Assembly (NCBI RefSeq): GCF_008520265.1
Contig: NZ_VIQM01000029.1
Span: forward strand, 1 to 57,688
DNA length: 57,688 bases
Direction of reading: 5' to 3'
DNA from: Sphingobacterium cavernae
GTDB lineage: Bacteria; Bacteroidota; Bacteroidia; Sphingobacteriales; Sphingobacteriaceae
Part shown: piece by piece, positions 1 to 8,513 of the stretch
Layout of the letters: each line of letters begins with the position of its first letter
Position numbering within the stretch: the first letter of the stretch is position 1
Notes under the pieces: generated by a model
Database searches by the model: none
What the model was told of the DNA's origin: nothing
Seen by the model: the letters and a program-made list of their open reading frames with translations, nothing else
Program-made: the position numbers and the translations under genes

Positions 1-1
1 A

Positions 2-136
2 AACATTCTGAAAGAAGGATTAAAAATAATATCGTCAGGAACTGGCGATTACACGGGCGGAGACTCAAATAAGACTTTGGCAACAAAGCACAAGTCTGTG
101 AAGCCCGAAGCCCATTTGTCTTTAGCAGATGGGTAG
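2..136 (+). CDS. tnpB: TnpB C-terminal fragment (IS200/IS605 family), cut by the window edge
   Basis: An open frame enters from the left edge and gives 44 residues before TAG at 134-136. It begins NILKEGLKIISSGTGDYTGG, which matches the C-terminal tail of OrfB/TnpB proteins, where an AxNIL-type motif carries the end of the split RuvC domain. TnpB proteins are RNA-guided DNA nucleases encoded in IS200/IS605 elements (family knowledge). The catalytic residues and zinc finger lie outside the window, so whether the complete gene is intact cannot be judged. The frame runs through the stem-loop of the element's right end, as is usual where the guide RNA overlaps the tnpB 3' end. It converges with the PAS kinase gene and ends two bases from that gene's stop codon. 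Confidence 0.85.
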   Translation, partial: NILKEGLKIISSGTGDYTGGDSNKTLATKHKSVKPEAHLSLADG

Positions 137-141
137 TTCAC
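63..141 (+). ncRNA. 3' part of omegaRNA (reRNA) scaffold and IS200/IS605 right end, copy 1
   Basis: These 79 bases recur at 54419-54497 with one mismatch. They overlap the tnpB 3' end and contain a stem-loop, CCCATTTG (109-116), loop TCTTTAG, CAGATGGG (124-131), followed by TAGTTCAC. The two copies diverge right after TTCAC, which fixes the right end at base 141. In this family the transcript of the right end is processed into the omegaRNA, and the host sequence just beyond the end acts as the guide. Here that would be host DNA from base 142, within the 3' end of the PAS kinase gene. The 5' part of the scaffold extends further into tnpB. Expression is not shown by sequence alone. Confidence 0.7.
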
Positions 142-3100
142 TCCCAAGAATCAACGTTTACTATGATGTTTTCTTCATTAATTAAATTTGTTTTATAGGT
201 AATTTGTTGTATTACCTCATCTAATTCATTTACTGCATCCATAATTAATTCCATAATTTCCTCTATAGTTAGTCCCCCTCCTCCTAGTTCTTTGGAGAGA
301 TATACTAGACCCATTATTCTGGTAAGGGGGCTACGTATTATATGTGACTGTGTCCAAGCAATTTCTCGAAGGGCTTCATTTTGCTTCTTAATTCGCTCCA
401 TATTTCCGCGCGATACGGATACATCTAAAGCTGCTCCTACCAATCTTACCGCATTTCCATCTTGATCTCTTAATATATTGCATCTGTCTACCACATATGA
501 TACTGACCCATCAGTTAATATAATTTTATATTCTTCACGCCATGTTTCTTGAGTTTTATTTTTAAGAGCGGATTCAAGAGATGCCCAGACTCTTAATCGG
601 TCACTAGGATCTATGGCGGTGAACCATGAATTTTCTATCGAGAATGTTTCGCTTAAATTATAATCAAATGTTTGATTATGATTCTTTCTTCTTATGAGCT
701 GATTAGTCGTTAAATCAACGTTCCAAATCAATTCATTACTTGCTTTCATTGCTAGTATAAACACTTCATTACTTAAATGCAGTTGCTTTTCATATTCTTT
801 TCTCTCAGTGATGTCTTGTATTGTTCCTTCGATTCTGACAGGAGTACCTTTTTCATCAGTTATTAGTTGTACTTCTTGACGAACCCATTTACTTTTGCCT
901 GACGATGTAATTATTTCGTGTTCAAAACTTTGTACTTTTGTGTCAGTAAGGTGTATTGCGGGGTCATCTGAAATTAAATACCTGTCGGCAGGCTTGAATG
1001 TTTGTAATAAGTTCTCTTTAGTGGGTGTGAATGTCTCGGGTTGATATTCATAAATGGCATATGTTTCCTCGCTCCATACCGAAACGTCCGAATTAATTTC
1101 TCGGTACCAGTAACCTAGTTTAGCAATTTTTTGTGCTGTTTTTAATTGCTCGTAAGCTGTTTTTAATTTTTTTTCTGCAAGGGTTTGTTCTGTAATATCT
1201 TTACCAACAGCAATTATAGTCTTAGATTCAGTTAATGCTGTGGCAGAACATAACAACCATTTAACTTCACCATTAGAGGCGATAAGTCTTCCCTTAAAAG
1301 GTTCTGATGATTGTCCTTGTATTAAAGAATTAATACTTTGGGCAACTTTATCTTTATCATCTGGGTGTATAAAATTAGAAATGGGTGTAGTATATAAATG
1401 TTTCTTAGAAAAACCAATTAGAGAAATAAACGCTTTATTACATTTTTTTATATAGCCATCGAAACCGACAACACATCTAGGGTCTGGGGAAATATTAAAA
1501 AAGTTTCGGTATTCCTCTTCTGTTAATTTTTGTTTTATTACTATGCCTAATTTCTGGATTACACTACTTAAAATACAAATTTGTTCCGTAAGTTTTTCAG
1601 AAGAATCTTTTGAAAAGCATATGATGCAGCCAAGAAATTGATCGGCATAGATAATAGGAAATCCTATGCCGGATGAAAGTTTTGTTATTTTTGCAGCTTT
1701 TGTTCGAAGAAATTTTTTATGTTTAGGAAGATTTTCCCATACAACTTTATTTTTCTCCTTCCATACTCTTCCTGGTAACCCTTCATTAAATCTAAAGTTG
1801 GTAGTATGTAAAGACTGAAAATGAAAGGCCTCTTTGTCACTTTTTTGATAAGCTTTTGTAATAAGATTCAATTGGCTATTATCAGGGGCTATCAGCCATA
1901 TTTCACTCATACATATTTTTGAAACTTTAACTAACTTTTTTAATGCTTCATGAAGGCAGGTTACTAAAGAATTTGGTTTAGCTATTGCTAAACTAATTTC
2001 TGTAACCAGATTGTTAATTATTGTCTGTTTTATTTCGTCAGTAACATCATGTGTGTTCGCAACAATTCCTTCAATTAAGGGTGTGTTTAGGTGATTGGAA
2101 AGCTCAGTACGTACCCATCTAAGGTTTCCCTGGGCATCAGGAAAACGATATGGTTCAATAGAGATATATTTTTTATTTTGAATTTTGGATAGTAAGTGTT
2201 TCACTCTAGGCAAATCTTCTTCATAAACAAAATCGAAAGCACTTTTCCCTATAAATTCTGTTGCATCGATTCCTAATACTGTTTTTGATGAAGGAGCAAC
2301 ATATTTATAATTTCCATTTTTATCCAAAATAGCCACAAGATCATTTCCATTTTCAATTAAAGATTTGTATTTACCTTCGCTAAATGATAATTCTTGATAT
2401 GCTTTATGGGATTTAAGTACTTGTGCAAGATTTGAAGTCAGTGCATACAATAATTGAAATTCATCTTCTGAAAATCGTTTATATTTTTTACAATCATCAA
2501 AGCCTATAAACCCATAAAATTCCTCATCGACAAATATGGGGAGTGTAAGGGCCGATTTTATGTTTTGTGCCTCTAATACACTTTTTGACCATGAGGGGGG
2601 TAACTCATTGACTATAGCCTCAAAGTGTTTTTTTTCTTTTAAAGAGTTTATGATAAGAGGGTAATCAGATAGTTTTGCATCTTGTAACAATGGATTGTCA
2701 ATTTCTGGTTCAATATTAGTCCTATTCCATTCAAGTTTTTGGGAGGTAGTTTCATTTTTTAAGTTATTTTCGAAGAAGTAAATACGATCCACTTCTATTA
2801 TTTCACCAATAATTTCGAAGCAGCGATATAGCGACTGCATCCAGTCAGTTGACTTTAACCAAATTTGACTTATATTTCCTATGGCTTTTAAATAATCTTT
2901 TTGGGCTAAAATTTTCTGCTGTTTTTCATATCTTGTCGTAAGATCAGTTATAGTAATTATTTCAGCGTCAATTCCTCGGTAAGGAATGCTATTACATTTA
3001 ATTTGAACATATAAAGTGTTGCCATTCGCATTTTTATGTCTATAAACAACTTCATTTTTAATTCCTTTGTTATAGTCAAAATTACTGCATATTATTTCGG

Positions 3101-3302
3101 TCTCTGTATCACCTACAGTCTGCCAAATATCGTTCAATTTCATGTTTAAAAATTCATCTTCACTATAGCCATAGAGTTGTATAGCTTCCTTATTTATAGC
3201 AAGAAATTGTAGTGATTCTTTTTGATAAACCACTACTGGGACAGGTATAAAACTCAAGAAATCAAAGTTGTTATTAGACAGTTGGAAAGAGCTGTTAGTC
3301 AT
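138..3302 (-). CDS. Multi-PAS/GAF sensor protein with HisKA-like C-terminus and no ATPase domain
   Basis: A 1054-residue cytoplasmic protein with no signal peptide or membrane segment. Approximate order: PAS (10-125), GAF (145-300), PAS (305-425), GAF (440-600), then three PAS domains (605-715, 725-840, 845-965), several ending in the D-I-T-x-R/E motif that closes PAC segments. The end (about 970-1054) is a HisKA-like helix pair with QSHIIRSPLTRIMGL, phospho-acceptor candidate His987. No HATPase_c domain follows, so it cannot autophosphorylate in the usual way; similar short-ended PAS proteins occur in Sphingobacteriaceae (from memory). It lies 71 bp downstream of a CheY-like regulator on the same strand, a likely partner. 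Its TGA stop (138-140) falls inside the IS200/IS605 right end, so the native C-terminus has been altered. Ligands are unknown. Confidence 0.85.
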   Translation of the reverse strand: MTNSSFQLSNNNFDFLSFIPVPVVVYQKESLQFLAINKEAIQLYGYSEDEFLNMKLNDIWQTVGDTETEIICSNFDYNKGIKNEVVYRHKNANGNTLYVQIKCNSIPYRGIDAEIITITDLTTRYEKQQKILAQKDYLKAIGNISQIWLKSTDWMQSLYRCFEIIGEIIEVDRIYFFENNLKNETTSQKLEWNRTNIEPEIDNPLLQDAKLSDYPLIINSLKEKKHFEAIVNELPPSWSKSVLEAQNIKSALTLPIFVDEEFYGFIGFDDCKKYKRFSEDEFQLLYALTSNLAQVLKSHKAYQELSFSEGKYKSLIENGNDLVAILDKNGNYKYVAPSSKTVLGIDATEFIGKSAFDFVYEEDLPRVKHLLSKIQNKKYISIEPYRFPDAQGNLRWVRTELSNHLNTPLIEGIVANTHDVTDEIKQTIINNLVTEISLAIAKPNSLVTCLHEALKKLVKVSKICMSEIWLIAPDNSQLNLITKAYQKSDKEAFHFQSLHTTNFRFNEGLPGRVWKEKNKVVWENLPKHKKFLRTKAAKITKLSSGIGFPIIYADQFLGCIICFSKDSSEKLTEQICILSSVIQKLGIVIKQKLTEEEYRNFFNISPDPRCVVGFDGYIKKCNKAFISLIGFSKKHLYTTPISNFIHPDDKDKVAQSINSLIQGQSSEPFKGRLIASNGEVKWLLCSATALTESKTIIAVGKDITEQTLAEKKLKTAYEQLKTAQKIAKLGYWYREINSDVSVWSEETYAIYEYQPETFTPTKENLLQTFKPADRYLISDDPAIHLTDTKVQSFEHEIITSSGKSKWVRQEVQLITDEKGTPVRIEGTIQDITERKEYEKQLHLSNEVFILAMKASNELIWNVDLTTNQLIRRKNHNQTFDYNLSETFSIENSWFTAIDPSDRLRVWASLESALKNKTQETWREEYKIILTDGSVSYVVDRCNILRDQDGNAVRLVGAALDVSVSRGNMERIKKQNEALREIAWTQSHIIRSPLTRIMGLVYLSKELGGGGLTIEEIMELIMDAVNELDEVIQQITYKTNLINEENIIVNVDSWE

Positions 3303-3373
3303 ACTTTTTAAGTGTTATGTAGCTTGATTGTCAATTGTTTAATTGCGCTTTTGATTGGTGCATATGAATCTTT

Positions 3374-3751
3374 TCATGGATTTATATTTAAATTTTTAAT
3401 AATCTGCTTGGTGAGGGGCTTAACTAAATATGACTCAACTAGACTAAACTCCTTTGCTTTTATTTTATCTTGAACATCTATAGAGGAACTCAGTAAAAAA
3501 ATTTTTAAGTTGTAGCCTTTCTCATTCTTTGTGAGGGCATTTAAAAATTCCCAACCATCCATTATTGGCATATTTATGTCGAGAAAGACCGTAAAAGAAA
3601 ATGCTGGATTGTTATAAATGTGAGCAAGCGCAGATTTTCCATTCTCAAAATTTAAGATGGAAGCTTCAGGATATTCGGAAGAAATAATTTGTTGATGGAT
3701 AAAATTCATTATTTGATTATCATCAATTAATAGTACCTGATGCATTGGCAA
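3374..3751 (-). CDS. Single-domain CheY-like response regulator
   Basis: A 125-residue receiver domain with no output domain. The acidic pocket is Asp10-Asp11 (LLIDDN), the phosphorylation site is Asp58 (FLDINMP), the switch hydroxyl is in LLSSS near residue 89, and the conserved lysine is Lys111 followed by Pro112. All receiver signature residues are present, so it should accept a phosphoryl group. It starts 71 bp upstream of the PAS/GAF sensor on the same strand, so the two probably share a transcript. With no DNA-binding domain it must act by protein contact or as a phosphorelay shuttle (inference). Confidence 0.92.
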   Translation of the reverse strand: MPMHQVLLIDDNQIMNFIHQQIISSEYPEASILNFENGKSALAHIYNNPAFSFTVFLDINMPIMDGWEFLNALTKNEKGYNLKIFLLSSSIDVQDKIKAKEFSLVESYLVKPLTKQIIKNLNINP

Positions 3752-4140
3752 TATTTATTATGTATTAAAATTTGATTTATTGCAGGATTATAGCCTACTA
3801 TTATACCCTGGTTCTAAAATCTTTTAACGATTTTATCGGAATTTACGGAGAATTTGAGACATTTCAAATCATAGTTATTTCTTGTATGGGATTAAATACT
3901 CAAAAAATTTATGGGCCATTTATATAAAAAATGTTCATAAAAACATTTTTTGGAACAATTATGGTAGAAATAAATACTAAATGTTGACGCAAAAGTGTAG
4001 TTTTATACCTGTGTTGCTTTGGTTTAATTTGTGAGTTTTGTGATTAACATTTAATCCATTTCTAAATTTTTATTTGTCTATAGCAGTCTTACAAAGACTA
4101 ATTAAACTGAATTTTAAAATGAACATGTTTACTTAAATAT
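3752..4140. other. Intergenic region between divergent response-regulator and photolyase genes
   Basis: About 390 bp of AT-rich sequence between two divergently transcribed genes, so it must hold both promoters. I see no open frame with a recognisable product, no RNA fold and no convincing TTTG-N19-TAnnTTTG pair. Confidence 0.6.
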
Positions 4141-4149
4141 GTGAAATCC

Positions 4150-5466
4150 ATGGAAGTAAAGAAAGAAATATCTATATTCTGGTTTCGAAGAGATTTACGT
4201 CTTGAGGATAATGTTGGGTTATATTATGCTCTTAACAGCAAATATCCCGTTCTGCCAATATTTATTTTTGATACAGATATTTTAAAAAAGTTAGATGACA
4301 AAAATGATAGGAGAATTGATTATATACATCAATCACTTGATGCTATTAACTTAAAATTAAGGGAGTTTAAAACTACTTTAAATACTTATATTGGCTCACC
4401 GTTGCACCTATTTAAGGAATTAAATGAAAAGTATAGCATTAAATCAGTTTTTATTAACAGGGATTATGAGCCTTTAGCTATACAGCGTGATGTTCAAATT
4501 TATTTATACTTTAAAGCACAAAACATTGAGTTTACAGCTTGTAAAGATCAAGTCATATTTGACAAAAAAGATATTTTAAAATCTGATCAATCTCCTTATA
4601 CTATTTATACCCCCTATTCTAAGAAATGGAAGGAAACCCTAAAATCAGAGCATTATAGAGTATATAAGCCAAATTATTCTAATTTTCTAAAGCTAGATAA
4701 TAAAGCTATTCCGTCTTTAAATGAAATTGGATTTACTAAAACTGATATTATTTTTCAAAAGCCTTATCTTGATCAAAAAATTATAGAGAACTACGATAAA
4801 TATCGAGACTTTCCTTACATGCAGCATACTACACAGCTCGGTATTGCCTTGCGTTTTGGAACTATCAGCATCCGTGAGTGCGTTGGTTATGCATTAAGTC
4901 ATAATCATATTTGGTTAAATGAATTAATTTGGAGAGAGTTTTTTATGATGATTATATATCATTTTCCAAAGGTCGTAAAAGAATGTTTTAAACATAATTA
5001 CGATTATATTCAATGGAGGAATAATGAAGAGGAATTTGAGCGTTGGTGCATGGGCGAAACGGGATATCCAATTGTAGATGCGGGTATGAAACAGCTAAAT
5101 GCTACTGGCTATATGCATAATAGGATTAGGATGATTACAGCTAGTTTTCTTTGTAAACATCTTTTAATAGACTGGCGTTGGGGTGAGGCATATTTTGCTA
5201 AAAAACTTAATGACTATGACCTTTCTGCAAATAATGGTAATTGGCAATGGGTTGCTGGTTCAGGCTGTGACGCTGCCCCCTATTTTAGAGTATTCAACCC
5301 TAAACTTCAAATGGAAAAATTTGATAAGAATTTACAATATGTAAAACAATGGGTTCCGAAATTTGGAACCAATGAATATCCAAAAGAAATTATTGCCCAT
5401 AGCGAGGCTCGGGAGCGGATGTTAATCTGCTATAAACGGGCTTTAGAACTTAATTTTATCAAATAG
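4150..5466 (+). CDS. phrB: Deoxyribodipyrimidine photolyase (cryptochrome/photolyase family)
   Basis: About 438 residues, the usual length for a class I CPD photolyase. The N-terminus carries the antenna-domain signature FWFRRDLRLEDN. The C-terminal FAD domain has WRWGEAYFAKKLNDYDLSAN followed by NGNWQWVAGSGCDAAPYFRVFNP, the conserved flavin and substrate region. The enzyme splits UV-induced cyclobutane pyrimidine dimers using blue light and FADH-. ATG at 4150 gives the family-typical start MEVKKEISIFWFRRDLR; a GTG at 4141 would add three residues. No Shine-Dalgarno site is visible, as is normal in Bacteroidota. It is a single gene, convergent with the esterase gene 87 bp downstream. A cryptochrome role cannot be excluded from sequence. 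Confidence 0.93.
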   Translation: MEVKKEISIFWFRRDLRLEDNVGLYYALNSKYPVLPIFIFDTDILKKLDDKNDRRIDYIHQSLDAINLKLREFKTTLNTYIGSPLHLFKELNEKYSIKSVFINRDYEPLAIQRDVQIYLYFKAQNIEFTACKDQVIFDKKDILKSDQSPYTIYTPYSKKWKETLKSEHYRVYKPNYSNFLKLDNKAIPSLNEIGFTKTDIIFQKPYLDQKIIENYDKYRDFPYMQHTTQLGIALRFGTISIRECVGYALSHNHIWLNELIWREFFMMIIYHFPKVVKECFKHNYDYIQWRNNEEEFERWCMGETGYPIVDAGMKQLNATGYMHNRIRMITASFLCKHLLIDWRWGEAYFAKKLNDYDLSANNGNWQWVAGSGCDAAPYFRVFNPKLQMEKFDKNLQYVKQWVPKFGTNEYPKEIIAHSEARERMLICYKRALELNFIK

Positions 5467-5553
5467 AAACTTTTAATTGAAGTATACTAATTTTGGTTGG
5501 TTAGTAGTGTAATATTTTAAAAAATACAACTCTTCTCGCGGGCTAATCAGGGG

Positions 5554-6516
5554 TTAAATTTTTAAACTCTCAGAATTTGTAAGGATAGAGATATATGAGT
5601 CAACCTTATTCACGGTTGGGATAAACCAGGGATGAAAATACCAAAATGTATGCGGAGACTGTTCAAAATGTAACTCCTCCACATGGATGTTCCATTCTTT
5701 ATATTTGGTTTTTACTTCATTTTTACCTGCACTAAACCTCTTATAACTACTCGTAATGAATAGCATAGGTGAAGAGTTTTTGGACAAATGTGTTAATGCT
5801 GATGCTTCTTTCCAGTTGTCTGATGCTTTTTTGATATCACCCCCAAGCCACTCTGATGCCAAAGACCCCTCTTTTGCATCAGGATGCGTGAAAGATAATA
5901 AACCATCAATGTTTACTACAGCTTTTACAGATGGATCATGTACTCTTTTTATTTTTTCTTTCTCAATTAATTTGTTAAGTGCGCCAACAAGAGCAGCTAA
6001 CTGACCACCGGAAGAAGTGCCTAGACAAATGATATTATTGGGATCTATGTTTAATTTTTGAGCATTTTGCTTCATCCAACAAATTGCATCTTGAATATCC
6101 TCTACAGCAGCTGGATATTTAGCTTCTAATGATAACCTATACTCTACTGCAACGCACGTATAACCTTTTTCTGCAAGGGCTAAGGAAAGTTGATGCATAT
6201 GCGTTTTGTCTCCAGATCGCCATCCACCGCCATGTATTAAAACTATTCCAACATTTTTATGGAGAATTCTAGGCTCAAAAATATCCACTTTCAAATCTCT
6301 GTGCTCTACATTTTTGTAGGTAATATTTGTCGAAATCTTCACATTATCGCTCTTGACTTGGGCTATCTGAATGTTTGGGAATTTTTTCTTTTCTTTCTGA
6401 AAAGTGGACAGGACACTGAAAGAAGTATCTTTTGGGAAGTAGACCATTTGTCCCAATAAATTTTGAGGATAATTTATTTGTACAAAAAGAACAATTAGTA
6501 ATGATAGAAAACGCAT
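5554..6516 (-). CDS. Secreted alpha/beta-hydrolase esterase of the pectin locus
   Basis: 320 residues with an N-terminal signal peptide (hydrophobic 3-20, cleavage near LLGQ). The oxyanion motif HGGGW is at 95-99 and the nucleophile elbow GTSSG at 166-170 (Ser168); a late histidine in SPHTFW (near 289) completes a plausible triad. The HGGGW type is typical of acetyl- or feruloyl-esterases of the CE10/BD-FAE kind. It starts 6 bp after the pectinesterase stop, so the two form an operon. That context suggests removal of acetyl or aryl groups from pectin side chains in the periplasm or at the surface (inference). The exact acyl group and sugar cannot be read from the sequence. Confidence 0.82.
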   Translation of the reverse strand: MRFLSLLIVLFVQINYPQNLLGQMVYFPKDTSFSVLSTFQKEKKKFPNIQIAQVKSDNVKISTNITYKNVEHRDLKVDIFEPRILHKNVGIVLIHGGGWRSGDKTHMHQLSLALAEKGYTCVAVEYRLSLEAKYPAAVEDIQDAICWMKQNAQKLNIDPNNIICLGTSSGGQLAALVGALNKLIEKEKIKRVHDPSVKAVVNIDGLLSFTHPDAKEGSLASEWLGGDIKKASDNWKEASALTHLSKNSSPMLFITSSYKRFSAGKNEVKTKYKEWNIHVEELHFEQSPHTFWYFHPWFIPTVNKVDSYISILTNSESLKI

Positions 6517-6522
6517 AATAGA

Positions 6523-7548
6523 TTATTTCTCTAGCGGGTTCCAACCTTTAAAAATTTTGTCCAAACTGTATCTAGCAGCTTCGGTATCGGATAATTGACG
6601 CGACCAGGCTACGCGTTGAGATATATCGCTTGCGCCCGCTCCTGAATTTTTATATTCTGCATAATAGGCGGTTTTTTGTTTATCCGGAAAGTTTTTGTCT
6701 CCTGCCCAAGGATCCCAGCCTTGGGGCGTAATATGACTTCCAAGTTCGCAGTACAAGAAAATAGTTTTGGCAAATGGGCGCCAAGGTCTACCGAGGTAAA
6801 CTTTATTTACATTCGCATCTGCTGCAACAAGTTTACACTTATAGAACACAAATCCATACGCTTCATGCTCAGTTGTCGAAGCTGCGGTGATATATGAATT
6901 GGATAAACTTTCGATAATGCAATCCTGGAAAAATGCAGTTGTAGCTCCAAAGATAAAATCTGTGGTACCTTTGATATGTGTGTTGTGTACAAAGACACGT
7001 ACACCAGCTTTGGATAAATAAAATGAATCTTGATTACCAAATATGTTGCAATTCAATACTTTTATGCGATCGCCTTCGGTATGCAAAGCAACGGCTTGAC
7101 CAACTCTTCCGGCTGTATTTTCTATAGTAAGATTTTCTACTACACAATCATCTCCAGCAACTCTAAGCGTATAAGTCGTGTAAGTCGTATGCGCTCCTCG
7201 GCCGTCTATGTCCTTCGTAGGAAGTTTCTTTCCCGAATAATCATCATGGCTAATGATGGTATTTTCTTTATTGAACCCACGTAGAATGATATTTCTTTTG
7301 TTATTTGGAATAGTAACTTTTTCAAAGTAAGTGCCAGGATGAATCTGAATGACAACAGGGAACTCTGCAAAATCGCGTACATGATCTATAGCATCTTGGA
7401 TCGTTGTAAAGTCTTCTGTTCCGTCAGTGCTTACACCTATTTCAAACTTATTGTCTAATGTCTGTGCACGTAATGCAATGGTAGTGCCAAGCGCTAAAAT
7501 GAATAATAGGGTAAGATTTTTTATGATTTGCATAGAATTGTTTGTCAT
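6523..7548 (-). CDS. Pectinesterase (carbohydrate esterase family 8)
   Basis: 341 residues: signal peptide, then one right-handed beta-helix. CE8 signatures are all visible: FTTIQDAID near 47, PGTY near 71, GQAVA (Gln151), GNQDSFY (acid/base Asp174), GTTDFIFG (nucleophile Asp197) and LGRPWRP (Arg254). The enzyme removes methyl esters from homogalacturonan, releasing methanol and exposing carboxylates for lyases and hydrolases. The listed start is MTNNSMQ; the internal ATG at 7533 gives a cleaner signal peptide (MQIIKNLTLLFILALG) and may be the real one. First gene of a two-gene leftward operon with the esterase, divergent from the rhamnogalacturonan acetylesterase, with the palindromic operator between them. 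Confidence 0.95.
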   Translation of the reverse strand: MTNNSMQIIKNLTLLFILALGTTIALRAQTLDNKFEIGVSTDGTEDFTTIQDAIDHVRDFAEFPVVIQIHPGTYFEKVTIPNNKRNIILRGFNKENTIISHDDYSGKKLPTKDIDGRGAHTTYTTYTLRVAGDDCVVENLTIENTAGRVGQAVALHTEGDRIKVLNCNIFGNQDSFYLSKAGVRVFVHNTHIKGTTDFIFGATTAFFQDCIIESLSNSYITAASTTEHEAYGFVFYKCKLVAADANVNKVYLGRPWRPFAKTIFLYCELGSHITPQGWDPWAGDKNFPDKQKTAYYAEYKNSGAGASDISQRVAWSRQLSDTEAARYSLDKIFKGWNPLEK

Positions 7549-7557
7549 TGGTTATGA

Positions 7558-7589
7558 CAAGATTACTAAATATCTGATAGCGTATCAAT
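7558..7589 (-). promoter_or_regulatory. Candidate promoter for the pectinesterase operon
   Basis: On the minus strand a TTG (inside CAAT on the plus strand, 7586-7589) is followed after about 20 bases by TAATCTTG (plus strand CAAGATTA, 7558-7565). This resembles the Bacteroidota TTTG-N19-TAnnTTTG promoter with one mismatch in the -7 element. Transcription would start near 7552, which favours the downstream ATG at 7533. The match is partial. Confidence 0.3.
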
Positions 7590-7601
7590 ACAATTTTATG
7601 C

Positions 7602-7621
7602 AATCGTTATCGATAACGATT
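7602..7621. promoter_or_regulatory. 20-bp perfect palindrome, candidate LacI-family operator
   Basis: The sequence AATCGTTATCGATAACGATT equals its own reverse complement over 20 bases and has a central CG, the hallmark of LacI/GalR-family operators. It lies between the divergent pectinesterase and rhamnogalacturonan acetylesterase genes. The only DNA-binding regulator of the locus in this window is the LacI-type protein at 17744-18751, the natural candidate to bind it (inference). A related half-site, GATAAC, occurs at 8494-8499 just upstream of the GH28 gene. Confidence 0.6.
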
Positions 7622-7684
7622 TCGCATTTATTTCATTGAATACTAGCTTATTGATGTTAAATTAGTTTTTAAAATTTACTGTTA

Positions 7685-8422
7685 ATGAAAAGCATTATTT
7701 ACGTTAGTGTTAATCTCGTTTTTTTATTTGTATTTATTGGATTTACTGAAAAACGTGTAATAACCGTGTGGATGATAGGAGACTCGACTATGGCAATTAA
7801 GTCACAGAACAAGTATCCTGAAACAGGATGGGGAATGCCTTTTGCTTCTTATTTTAAGGAAGAAGTTATAGTAAAAAATCATGCTAAAAACGGCCGAAGT
7901 ACTAAATCATTCAAAAATGAAGGTTTATGGAAAGAAGTGTATGAGAATGTAAAAGCTGGTGATTATGTGTTTATCCAATTTGGTCATAATGATGAAAAAG
8001 TTGATAAGCCTAATGTAGGTGTGACACCAGAACAATTTGAAGCGAATCTTCGAGAATATGTTGAATTAGTCAAAGCAAAAAATGCTTTTCCCATATTACT
8101 TACTCCAATTGCTAGACGCAAATTTGATGATGGCAAATTACAAGATACACACGGCGAGTATGGAAATATTGCCTGTGTGCTGGGACAAAAAATGAAGGTT
8201 CCTTGCATTGATATGCGCAAGGTGAGCAATGAATTGCTTTCTGAACTCGGGGAGGAGTCTTCAAAAAAATTGTTTCTTCATTTGGAAAAAGGGCATGTGA
8301 ATTATCCAAAAGGCGTGACGGATAACACGCACCTCAATGAAGTTGGGGCAAAGCGAATTGCGGAGCTAGTAGCAAGGGAATTAAAAACACAAAAAATAGC
8401 GTTAAGTAGCTATTTGAAATAG
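7685..8422 (+). CDS. Rhamnogalacturonan acetylesterase (SGNH hydrolase, CE12)
   Basis: 245 residues with a short N-terminal signal or anchor (residues 3-20). SGNH blocks are clear: GDSTMA (Ser34), the block II region near NGRSTKSF (70-76), GHND (100-103) and DNTHLN (Asp213, His216). The length and the GDST/DNTHLN wording match CE12 enzymes such as YesT and RhgT, which remove acetyl groups from the rhamnogalacturonan-I backbone so that lyases and hydrolases can act. It stands 91 bp upstream of the GH28 gene in the same direction and shares the regulatory interval with the divergent pectinesterase. Specificity for RG-I rather than other acetylated pectin is inferred from family and context. Confidence 0.9.
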   Translation: MKSIIYVSVNLVFLFVFIGFTEKRVITVWMIGDSTMAIKSQNKYPETGWGMPFASYFKEEVIVKNHAKNGRSTKSFKNEGLWKEVYENVKAGDYVFIQFGHNDEKVDKPNVGVTPEQFEANLREYVELVKAKNAFPILLTPIARRKFDDGKLQDTHGEYGNIACVLGQKMKVPCIDMRKVSNELLSELGEESSKKLFLHLEKGHVNYPKGVTDNTHLNEVGAKRIAELVARELKTQKIALSSYLK

Positions 8423-8438
8423 TAGCAGATTGACAACG

Positions 8439-8469
8439 TTTGCATAGAATGTTCTTTTAATTAAGGTTT
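8439..8469 (+). promoter_or_regulatory. Candidate promoter of the GH28-uxaC operon
   Basis: TTTG at 8439-8442, a 19-base spacer, then TAAGGTTT at 8462-8469. The spacing matches the Bacteroidota sigma-ABfr promoter exactly but the -7 box is imperfect. A start near 8476-8480 would place the GATAAC half-site (8494-8499) in the early transcribed region, a sensible place for a repressor. Confidence 0.35.
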
Positions 8470-8513
8470 TAAGAACGTAAAATTGTTGTTCGCGATAACC
8501 AATACTAAAATTT

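Noticed and set aside
5467..5553. TATTTT-AA-AAAATA inverted repeat between the convergent photolyase and esterase genes
   Set aside because: Only A-T pairs with a two-base centre, expected by chance in such AT-rich sequence; not a convincing terminator.
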